Shown: piece by piece, positions 45,983 through 56,979 of the stretch
Position numbering within the stretch: the first letter of the stretch is position 1
Layout of the letters: each line of letters begins with the position of its first letter
Assembly (NCBI GenBank): GCA_023525715.1
Contig: CM042012.1
Span: 56,292,705-56,356,704, forward strand
DNA from: Cichorium intybus
Lineage: Eukaryota > Streptophyta > Magnoliopsida > Asterales > Asteraceae
DNA: 64,000 nucleotides
Direction of reading: 5' to 3'
Made by a program: the position numbers and the translations under genes
The notes under the pieces: generated by a model
What the model was told of the DNA's origin: nothing
Databases searched by the model: none
What the model saw: only the letters and a program-made list of their open reading frames with translations

Positions 45983-46829
45983 GATAATTTCAATATAATG
46001 TTTTAATTTTATAAAAAAACTAGCATTTCTATTTTATTATTGAATTATTTTTTATTAGAAAATATGATATGGTGTGATAGGTATTTTTGTAGCATTTTTA
46101 TGTGACAATGTGATGTAGCGAGAGTGTACTAAAAAAACTCTTCATGATATGACATATGTGTGAGGAAGTCAACCCACACACATACACACCCACACATATA
46201 AGGAGATGTTTATTTAAGATTAGCCTAATTTTATGGAGACCTTATTGAGGTGGGAAAAATTAGGAGAGAGAGAGAGAGTTTTATTAGAAGGAATCAAAAA
46301 TTAAAATGATACAGGGAACTAATTTTTTTAGATGAAAACAAAATTTATAACTTTAATCATCTAACTAGTTATAATCATAATTTGTTTTTGTATTATATTT
46401 AAATACAATATTTATATTATTTTAACCAATATTATATTGAAAGGAAATCAAAATGTATTTATAATTTGTAATACCATATAAATATATAAAATTCTCATTT
46501 TCTTGAACGGCCTATAAAAATTCTTATATATGTGTGCATGTGCAGGCATAAAATCTGGTCAAATCTATCATACACCTTTAATGTGCATTCGTAATCTGAT
46601 GCAATTTCTTTAAATAAATGTTGTCTTTAACCATTCTTGCAAATGTTGTTTTTAATCAAAATTGCTACCTTCTAAGGAAGATTTTATGGAACTTTTATTT
46701 TTAAAAAGATGCTTTATAGTAAAAAAAAAAAAAAAAAAAAAACAAGTAATTTTTTAGGGTGCATTCTATATCCAACACATTTTACAAAATGAAAGTACGA
46801 GTTGAAGTCAAATCAAACTACATACTTTT

Positions 46830-47240
46830 TGCATAATTACAATTTAGTTCCTGTATCTTTTAAGTAATTACAACTTAGTCCCTGTATTTTTTTATTTATA
46901 GAATTATATCTTTAGGCTAATTAAAGCTTCAACCCTTATACTTTTAATTACAATTTTAGGTTAATTACAATTTCATTTCTTATACTTTTTAATTTACATA
47001 ATTATAATTGTGGTCCCTATAGTTTTTAATTGACATTAATTATAGTTTTGATCCCCATACTTTTTAATTTAGGATAATTACAGTTTTGCTTATAGTATTT
47101 TTTTAATTTGCTTTCATTATATATCTGGTCCACATAGTTTTAAATTTCAATAATTATAATTTTGGTCCCTATAGTTTTTAACATTAATTATAATTTTAGT
47201 CTATATAAATTTTAAATTAGAATATTTACAGTTTTGGTCC
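46830..47240. repeat. Diverged ~50-bp tandem repeats
   Basis: Repeating theme AATTACAATTTAGTTCC, TGTATCTTTTAAGTAATTAC, CCCTATAGTTTTTAATT with CATAATTATAATT, about eight irregular units. The interval 45983-46830 around it, including a (GA)n stretch near 46264 and a poly-A run at 46721-46742, shows no gene. Confidence 0.65.
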
Positions 47241-47282
47241 ATGTTGTGCGTACATGGTGCTACCCTAGTTATACATATTTTA

Positions 47283-47570
47283 GGCTGGGGGGAGTGGCTT
47301 CGCCAAACCCCTCGCCAAACACCTCGCCAAGGATGCTGAACCACACCGCCACCCTCGCTAAACCCCTCGCTAAACTCCTTCTCGCCAACAATTCAACGAG
47401 CTCGCTATAGGAAGCCATCAGCAACATCACTTGTACCTTTTAGCATGAGACTTGTACCTTTTAGCATGGTTAGCACATGCTGACTACTCCCACCAAATTT
47501 GGTTAGCATGTGCTAAGCTGATGTGGCATAGTTTAGCATGTTCAGCACATGCTAACCACTCCCTCCAGCC
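47283..47570. mobile_element. PIF/Harbinger-type MITE, 288 bp, TSD TTA
   Basis: Left end GGCTGGGGGGAGTGG, right end (minus strand) GGCTGGAGGGAGTGG, flanked by TTA on both sides (47280-47282 and 47571-47573), the classic Harbinger target. The interior has CCTCGCCAAACCCCTCGC-like and TTAGCATGTGCTAAC-like repeats. Non-coding. Confidence 0.85.
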
Positions 47571-47573
47571 TTA

Positions 47574-49431
47574 TAGTAGAAACATATAAATCCCATTGCC
47601 CAAGATATTTTAATGACAATTAAAACAACACTTTTCATCTCACCTTTTTGGTCATTAATAATCATAGATACTATGTACGATTGAAATATATATTAATGTG
47701 TTATTATTATGATTAGCTAGCACAAAGAAAATGATAGCCAACACGTTCGATTGAAATATATATGTACCAATATCATTTTTGAACTCTATTCACTGAAATA
47801 TTCAAATCATATTTGATTTCCTTTAGAAAAAAAAAACCTTATTCATCATAAAAAGTGTTAGTAGTTATCTTTTGATTGTTTTGAAAAAACACAATATTTT
47901 CCTTGTTTGACAAGTTTTAATCACAATTTATATTTTCCCATCACAAATTACCTTTATATTTCCAGCTTCAAATTTCCTTTCATTTTACGTTCGTACATTA
48001 AAATACATTATATACTCGAAAACATAAAAACTTGGCGATAACATCTATAACAAATGTCTTATATAGACTCAAAATATTGACTTATAAGTTATAACTAGGG
48101 CACGTCTGATATTTTCCCAATATTACTTTAATGTCGTATGTCATAATCTTTGAACCACTACACATGTAACTTTACAAAATCTACGACCCATTCATTACTA
48201 ACCAATCACCCACTCTCTTCCTTTCAAATATGTTGGTGAGAATTTCATAATCACATCTAAACATATGCTGCTACACTTATGAGTTGATTATATATATTAT
48301 TTTATTATTTGTGGAAACAATCCACATAAGGGTAATTTCGTAACTTCATATGCCACCCTCCCTATCTTCACCAACCCCAACCCCAACCCCATTTAGTAAT
48401 AAAAGTTTGGTGGGAAAAGGATGGGAGATGAGATGCGAGCATGAGAATGATGATTTTTTTATTTCAATTCTTATATTTCTTGAGTTATTTATTAAATTTA
48501 ATTTTGGTTTTGGAGAAAGGTGAGGGGTAACGTTGTGCTTTCGTGTATTATATCTCTATCTCACCAACCACCCCAAACAAATATGTCTCTTTTTATGAAG
48601 GATTTTTATATCAGTTCGGTTCGTATTACTCATAAATAAAAGGAACTTGAATAACTAGAGCGGAAGAGTTTTTTTTTATGTTGACGTATTTTTAATGGAA
48701 TTTCGGTTATTTACATACGAGTTTTGAACACATTCCTTATTAAAAGTGATCTATCGCCACAAAACAAGATAAAATAGCTAAGCATACACAACATACGATA
48801 TGCATGTATGGAGATAGTTTAAAAGTTAACCCGTATAACACATTCATTAGTAACTGCTATTTTATCCACATCATTTGTATGCTTAACATTTCCACATCTT
48901 CTAAAACCATGAACTTAATATAAAATGAACTATGAACAATAATCACTATTTTATAACATCGATTTATCAAAACGTACCCTAGTTGAAAATGAACTACGAA
49001 CATAACATTTAAACATACAATATGCATGGAGATAGTTCAAAAGTTAACCCGTAAAACACATTCTTAACAGTTGTATTCAATATTTTATTCTCGGTTAGAT
49101 ATATTTATTAGTTAAACTATAAAAGTAATATTGAATGGGTTCGAATGAAATGTTTTGGATATACTTCAATTTTTATCCCGGCACAAAAATGACGCAACCG
49201 TTTTATTTTAAGGTTATATATGTTTAATTTATAATTATCTCTGAAAAAGCCTACAGATATGATGATTAACACCCCATCTACTTGACTTGGTAATATATAT
49301 CTTATCGTTTTTAAAACTCAATGTATATTAATTTTAAAATTATTTGACGTATAGACAGGTAGTAGTTGTTTGAAAAATTAAAATCAGATTAATAATACTA
49401 ACTCAAAACCTTTGTTTCCATTGCGACCACC
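47574..49431. promoter_or_regulatory. Upstream region of PAL with distal AC-like elements
   Basis: AT-rich, no gene seen. ACCAACC (AC-II-like, bound by R2R3-MYB factors of phenylpropanoid genes) occurs at 48370-48376, in a run of CCAACCCC repeats, and at 48563-48569. Whether such distal sites act on PAL is inference. Confidence 0.35.
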
Positions 49432-49692
49432 GACGTGGCATTATACTGGCCGTCGGTTTCGATGACCCATCGGACGGCTATCACCGGTTTCCAACTAACA
49501 CATCGGCCTGCCAAATCTAAATCAACTGGGCAACTTATATGCCTCTATTTAAACACATTCATCCCCCACATACCACCTCAGGAAATTTATAGCTTCTAAT
49601 AGCTTCATAATTTCCTACCCACATATCTTCTCACCAAAAACTCAACATTTTTCACAAAATATTCCTTGGTTTTTCAACAAATTTAAAAGGAC
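49432..49692 (+). promoter_or_regulatory. Proximal PAL promoter and 5' leader
   Basis: GACGTGGC (ACGT-core, G-box/ABRE-like) at 49432-49439; CCAACTAAC, similar to box L/AC elements, at 49491-49499; TATA-type TATTTAAA at 49546-49553, 140 bases before the ATG; CCTACC (H-box core) at 49614-49619, probably in the leader. The leader after the TATA box is pyrimidine/A-rich, as usual in plants. This combination matches stress-, light- and MYB-responsive PAL promoters. Confidence 0.55.
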
Positions 49693-52600
49693 ATGGAGCA
49701 TTCTAATGGACAGACCACGAACGGGAGCTTATGCGTGAATGATCCGTTGAACTGGGGTGCCGCTGCGGCGGCATTAAGCGGGAGCCACCTAGACGAAGTG
49801 AAGAAAATGGTGGAGGAGTATCGGAATCCGGTGGTGAGATTGGGTGGCAAAACGCTGACTATTGGGCAGGTAGCAGCTGTAGCCACCAAGCATGCCGACG
49901 ACATTAAGGTGGAGTTGTCAGAATCCGCCCGTGCCGGAGTTACTGCCAGCAGTGATTGGGTGATGAATAGCATGATGAAAGGTGGAGATACTTACGGGGT
50001 CACCACCGGTTTTGGTGCCACCTCTCACCGGAGAACCAAGGAAGGTGGTGCTCTTCAACAGGAGCTCATTAGGTATAGTTTTTAAAGATCATTACAGCAT
50101 AAAATGCATTTAGCTTTTTTTCCATACTATTTCTTAGTTTTTAAGAGACGGTAAACATAATTAATCACACAAAAATGATTTCGATGTTTTTAAGACGTAT
50201 TCGAGAAATGCATGCTATTCGCATTGTTTTCATACATTGATTGTATTTTTTACTTGATAAAACCAACGTATAACTATTATCATATGTAAAATATCTGAGA
50301 AAAACATAATAATTAAAAATTCGAACAAGCAAGGGTTCGAGTTGACGAAATGCATTTTAAGTCGCCTATGTTTTATCGTCATTATTTTTGGCTGGTTTTT
50401 GCATTACTAGCTTTATTGGTTCAAGTCCTTAGCTTCACGACCTTTAAAAATATTTATGTCTCTTCAACTCGTTTCTTACGTGATGAATAGTAAAACGATA
50501 ATAAGTTTACTTTATTAAAAAAAAGTTTGAATATTTATTGATAATTTATTGTTTTACGGAAAAATGGCAAAGATACATGACCTACAACCCCTTTAATTAT
50601 ATCATACTAGGAATATTCATGTCTCTACTCTATAGAGTTGTTATTTTAGAATAGAATTTATTCGGCGGATATAGGCGATCCTATGGCAGCCGTTAGGGTT
50701 GGCTCTCAATTGGGATATCGTTATAAAATAAGTTTTTGTTAATAGTTTTGAGTTCTATTCCCCTTATGAATAGTTGAATGAAGAAAACAAAACGATTGTG
50801 GATATTTGCATCAAACTTTACTTAGAAACATGTTGAGCTTAGTGATGTAACGTGTTAGATAGATAATAAATTCAAAGGTTATTTTAAACTAAGTTTGTTA
50901 AGTGGGTCAAAAATAATCTAAGATTATTATTAAAATACTTATAACCTCTTAAATCTGGTTATTTACAATAATTAATCACTATTTTACCTAGTAAACGAGA
51001 TTATTTGGTGGGTAACATGTCTTGATAAGACTCTGAGTAGGTGGGCTTGGTCAGCTAAAAGCTTGGTTGTCTTTTATATTTTTAAAGTTTCAAAGTCTGA
51101 TTTATAAATTTTATATCTTATCTAATTATGATGCTTAATGTTATTTTTCAATTAATAAATTTTTAAGTAGACATAACCTTTTCCTTTTCTATTCCCTGCT
51201 TACGTGAATGTTATAATTAAATTTGACTAAGAATATACATATTTAAACTATAGGCCGGCCGGTTTTAGAAAAAATAACAATCAATTTTGTTATAGTATTA
51301 AAATTAATAATAATGTTGATTTTTTCAAAATACTTTTTATTTTATTATTACTGAAGATTTTTAAAGATATTATATAAAATTATTATATATCTCTATTAGA
51401 CTATGTTTTGGGCATTACATTAAACCCACAACAACTTCCATAATAACGAGAAGGATGGTAAAAATATCTGAAATGTATAACAACAAAAAATTGTCCGCAA
51501 GAATATCTGAATTATAATCTATGGGGCACATTTTTAAATACAATAATCATCTGAAGTGAATGTTATATTTTTAAATGAAAATAAGACCTGACATTTTTAT
51601 GATAAAATAAATGAGAACCTTACCTAATGATGATAAAAAAAACTCAATGGAATTGTTACGTAGCTTAAATTGAGTTTTGTAAGATGTGATGTCAATTATT
51701 TTTATTTAATTGGAATTTGTCTATATTAGATATTAACTAAAGAATTTGCTTTTAATGTGGCCAATTTCAGATTCTTGAACGCTGGAATCTTTGGTACAGG
51801 GACGGAATCAAGCCACACACTGCCGCAATCCACTACAAGAGCCTCGATGTTGGTCAGAATCAACACCCTCCTCCAAGGCTACTCCGGCATCCGATTTGAA
51901 ATCTTGGAAGCCATTACAAATTTTCTCAACCACAACATCACCCCATGCCTACCCTTACGTGGCACCATCACCGCCTCCGGTGACCTCGTGCCACTATCAT
52001 ACATTGCCGGACTCTTGACCGGCCGCCCCAATGCCAAGGCTGTTGGCCCCACCGGAGAATTGCTTAATGCCACCACCGCTTTCAATCTCGCGGGTATCAA
52101 CACCGGGTTTTTTGAGCTACAACCTAAAGAAGGACTTGCATTAGTGAACGGGACGGCCGTTGGGTCCGGGATGGCATCCGTGGTTCTTTTCGAAGCTAAT
52201 ATCCTTGCAGTCTTATCAGAGGTGTTATCAGCCATTTTTGCTGAAGTCATGCAAGGAAAGCCTGAGTTTACGGATCATTTAACCCATAAACTCAAGCATC
52301 ACCCCGGCCAGATTGAGGCCGCGGCGATCATGGAACATATTTTGGATGGTAGCGACTATGTGAAAGAAGCCAAAAAGATACACGAAATGGACCCACTTCA
52401 AAAGCCAAAACAAGATCGTTATGCTCTTCGTACGTCGCCACAGTGGCTTGGACCGCTTATTGAAGTGATACGTACATCGACAAAATCAATCGAGAGGGAG
52501 ATCAATTCGGTTAACGATAACCCATTGATTGATGTCTCAAGGAACATCGCACTTCATGGAGGAAACTTTCAAGGCACTCCGATAGGCGTTTCAATGGATA

Positions 52601-53520
52601 ATACTCGGTTAGCCATAGCATCTATTGGAAAGCTCATGTTCGCACAATTCTCGGAACTTGTGAATGACTTTTACAACAATGGGTTGCCATCCAATCTCTC
52701 TGGAGGCCGTAATCCAAGTCTGGATTACGGCTTTAAAGGAGCTGAGATTGCCATGGCATCTTATTGTTCAGAACTCCAGTTCCTAGCTAACCCGGTAACC
52801 AATCATGTGCAAAGTGCAGAGCAACATAACCAAGACGTTAACTCGCTTGGGTTGATTTCCTCACGAAAAACAGCCGAAGCAGTTGAGATTCTAAAGCTCA
52901 TGTCATCAACTTACTTGGTGGCATTATGCCAAGCAGTCGACTTGAGGCACTTGGAGGAAAACCTCAAGTCGACTGTGAAGAATGTGGTTAGCCAAGTGGC
53001 TAAAAAGGTCTTGACCACCGGCCCCACCGGTGAGCTTCACGCTTCTCGTTTTTGTGAAAAGGACATGCTTACAGTTGTAGACCGTGAGCATATTTTTTCA
53101 TACATCGATGATCCATGTAGTGCAACTTACCCTCTCATGCAAAAGCTAAGACAAGTTGTGGTTAACCATGCACTCGCTAATGGTGAAGGAGAAATGGACT
53201 CGAGTACCTCAATCTTCCAAAAGATTGTTGCTTTCGAGGATGAACTCAAAACCCTTTTGCCAAAAGAAGTTGAAAATATTAGGGTTGATCACGAAGGTGG
53301 AAAACTGGCCATTTTCAACCGAATAGAAGAATGTAGGTCGTATCCGTTGTATAAATTTGTGAGGATGGAACTTGGAACTGGTTATTTGACTGGAGAGAAG
53401 ACAATGTCACCTGGAGAGGAGTTTGATAAGGTATTCTCGGCAATATCTGCCGGAAAATTGATTGATCCATTGCTCGATTGCTTGAAGATGTGGGATGGGA
53501 CTCCACTTCCAATTTCATAA
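49693..53520 (+). CDS. PAL: Phenylalanine ammonia-lyase, two exons, intact
   Basis: Deaminates L-phenylalanine to trans-cinnamate, the entry step of phenylpropanoid metabolism; a cytosolic homotetramer. Exon 1 is 49693-50072 and exon 2 is 51771-53520. The 1698-bp intron (GT 50073, TTTCAG to 51770) splits an Arg codon (residue 127), the conserved PAL intron position. The 709-residue product has the usual length. Catalytic Tyr101 lies in YGVTTGFGATSHRRT; the Ala195-Ser196-Gly197 triad in GTITASGDLVPLSYIAG forms the MIO cofactor; Phe128 (LIRFLNAGIFG) is the selectivity residue favouring Phe over Tyr. NDNPLID, QDVNSLGLISSRKT and the C-terminal shielding domain are present. The start ATG follows a leader with no other ATG near it; the N-terminus MEHSNGQTTNGSLC is of usual length. 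The end DGTPLPIS replaces the common final Cys by Ser. No lesions seen. Confidence 0.97.
50073..51770 (+). other. PAL intron
   Basis: AT-rich, 1698 bp, GT...AG limits, with no embedded element that I recognise. Confidence 0.93.
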
Positions 53521-54145
53521 GTGAAGCTTAATAAATTGAGCTATTGTTTATGAAATGACACTTATTAAAGTTTGTAATTTGGTAGATTATTTGTGGAATT
53601 TGTTACTCAAACATGTACAATGATCAAATTGTTGTATAAAGTCTTTCTTTCGTCTTTCGTCATTTGAACGACCAATTGGGGGTGGGGTGGGGGTGGGGGT
53701 TTATTTAATCGATGTTATTTATTTATTAAGAAACAATAATGTGTGACCAAGTTTAATGTTAGCATTTTAAAATGCAGAAGCAGTTGACTTCGCAAACCAT
53801 CATATCGTGTGTTATTACAAAGGATGAACATTGGAACATCTTCGACTTGAACATCTTTTTGTAAAAAAATAATTGAAGAATAGAATAAACCGTAGTTTAT
53901 TTTCAAGTGTAACATTACTTTTTACATGAAAATAAATATTTCAACTATGTTCTCTTCCTCTAAGTTATTTATATTTTCAAAACTACATCTTTCATTTATT
54001 AGTTTTTCTACAAAACTGCCTTACATCATTTCATTACTATAACTTTACAAATATTCTTAAACAAATAAAACCAAATGAATAATCCATTTTAATTCGTATT
54101 AATTGCTATATTATTAAAAGAAATATTTTATTAGATAAATAATTA
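53521..54145. other. 3' flank of PAL with a G-rich tract
   Basis: AATAAA (53531-53536) comes directly after the stop; further polyadenylation-like AT-rich sequence follows to about 53640. 53678-53700 is a G-run series (GGGGGTGGGGTGGGGG) able to form a G-quadruplex on the + strand. No gene in the rest. Confidence 0.55.
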
Positions 54146-54298
<153 letters not shown>

Positions 54299-54434
54299 TA
54301 ATTTACTGGTCAATTTACGTTTAATATTATCTAATACCTTAATTAAAAACATATAAATAAGTTACTTTCAAAAATAAAAAAAAACGTAAAATATGAATAG
54401 ATTAAATACACTTTGACCAATTATTCCACGATTA

Positions 54435-54572
<138 letters not shown>

Positions 54573-55221
54573 AAAATGAGAATCTTTTTTTTTCATGAGA
54601 ACCAGAGAACTCTTTCTGATTGGTTGAATCACAAAAGGGCATGATGGTCATTTAACAAATCTCAATTAATTCTGAATTTTTTTATTTTTGGCAACAACAA
54701 TAACCATCTCCTAAAATTAAGGATATTAAAAATCAAAATTTTGAATTTGAAAAGAATAAATTTTCAAAATATTTTCGAAATATTAAAAAAATCAGAATTT
54801 TAATTTAAAAAAAACTGGATTTTGGATTTGTTTTTTGTAATCAGTTTCTGATATGGCAATTTTTAACAAAATGCATATATGCATATTTAAGTTTTTGCAT
54901 TATATCCAAAGATGCATATGTGCACATTCGATACTTTTTCATAAAAAACAGACAAAATATCCATATTTCATAATGTTCAGATAAAATTAACAAAAATATT
55001 CAAACACGAAGCATAAACAATACCATTTTATTAAAAAAAATAACATAAAAACAACATATGTTCATTTTAGCGGATATAACCATAAACTAAAAAACAAATC
55101 AATACAACAAAATATCAAAAATATCTTCATTTGTTCATCCTTAATTGTCATGTAGTCTTCGGTTTATATCCACCTCTTCAAATTACTCGGCAAAGTCTTC
55201 AAAATCTACAAAAACTTTAAC

Positions 55222-55735
55222 AAAAATGCATACACATATGCACAAATGCATATACATATATGCACGTATGCACATATACGTATATGAACAAATGCACATA
55301 CACACATACGTATATGCACATACGCACGTACGTATACACACATAATCACATACGTATATGTAGATATGCACATACATGTACAAATAATCACATACGTATA
55401 TCTGCATATGCACACACGTTATGCATATATGCACATACGTATATTCACATACATATTTAATAAAAATGCATACACATATGCACAAATGCATATACATATA
55501 TGCACATATGCACATACATATATGTACATATGCACATATACGTATATGAACAAATGCACATATACACATATGTATACACACATAATCACATACGTATATA
55601 TACATATGCACATACATATACAAATAATCACATACGTATATCTGCATATGTACATACGTATATGCATATATGCACATACGTATATTCACATACATATTTA
55701 TACGTACATACATATAAATTTGTGCATATATCCAC
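55222..55735. repeat. Array of CATATG/CACATA/CGTATA words, two ~245-bp units
   Basis: Starts AACAAAAATGCATACACATA at about 55219; the second unit starts AATAAAAATGCATACACATA near 55460. Within each unit, hexamer-like words (TATGCA, CACATA, CGTATA, TGTACA) alternate purine and pyrimidine almost throughout. Open frames on both strands (Ile/Cys/Tyr/His-rich) are by-products of this composition. Confidence 0.9.
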
Positions 55736-56979
55736 ATAATAATTACATCATAATTACTAAAAAAACCTTTTGAAAAATGACATCAAGAGCTGATCTTACA
55801 TATACATTCCAGTGAGTCACCGTGAAAGACTGCACATTTAATAAAAATCATGATTAGAAATGTATAATTAGAGATACATGAACAAAAAACCTGATCTAGA
55901 AAGATTATACATAAAAGTAACATATTAATTGCATTTAACCTTGCTGAAAGGTATTATGGTGAGAGTGACGAAGGTGGCGAGGAAGCAGAGGTGTCATTTT
56001 TAGAGAAGGTGAAGAACCGGTGGCATTTAACCTTGCCGTATGATTCCTTTAATCGTATCCAACTTTTTATTCTTCAATTTTGACGATTTTAACCATAAAC
56101 ACAAAAAGGAACAGGTTAATCAGAAATCATTAGAAAAACAAAAGAGAATACGACAAGAACCAACACATATGAACTCCATACTTCTCATGGGCATTTTGTC
56201 AAACACCTAGACTGCAATTGGAGAACAAATACATGACAAAATAGGAACACAAACCAGCAATACTAACTAAAATAGCAATGAACTTAAGCCTCCCAACCAT
56301 GTTATTAGTCAGATATTGAATGTCTATATGTTACGTTCAAGATCGCTAATAGGAATAAATATTTTCTGGACTAATTCTGTAATTAATTAACTGGTATAAT
56401 TCTGTAATCACATACGTCTATCTAAAGTTGACTTCCATATTGCTTACACCATAATGAAAGTGGCCTAACCGGATCTTGCGTTGTTGCAACCAACAAAATA
56501 ATTGTGGCATTACCAAACTTTGTTTAGAAAAAAAGGCACTATGTTTCGAACGTCTCCATAATTGATAATAATGTCAAGAACATTTTTTATTAGGTACAAA
56601 CACACACCCTAAAAAAGCAACCACCAACATAATTTGTCAAAGAATATGATCAGCTGATGCCATAAAATACGTTTTTGAATTAAAAAGTCTTGATAGATGT
56701 AGAAGTCCTCCGAACAGCAAAGACAATGAAAACGCCTAATATTCTAGGATTCCAATATGAATTAAAATCGAAAAACAGAAAAAGAATTGAGTGAGAGAGT
56801 GAGAGAGAGACGATGAGAGACAGAGATCAAGCGGATACCTTACCTTCTTCATCAACATCGCGACGGCCATCAAGGACTCCGGCGATGACGAGGTAGTTTC
56901 CGTCAAGAACGACGGCCATTCTTCTCCAGCGATAGTACGGTCCAGAACACCATCGCCACTGGTCAATGCCCTCAGTAGC
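55736..56979. other. Spacer left of the gypsy LTR; one exon-like stretch
   Basis: Mostly AT-rich without gene signatures. On the minus strand 56844-56919 starts with ATG in good context and reads MAVVLDGNYLVIAGVLDGRR followed by DVDEE up to a GTAAGG donor (56838-56843). This could be a first exon lost to the LTR insertion, but I recognise no family and no second exon. Low confidence. Confidence 0.25.

Noticed and set aside
49683..49973. Frame antisense to PAL exon 1, and similar ones antisense to exon 2 (51879-52250)
   Set aside because: Shadows of the strongly coding PAL exons.
55145..55773. Cys/Ile/Tyr/His-rich frames of up to 184 codons
   Set aside because: Open on both strands at once because of the alternating simple-sequence composition.
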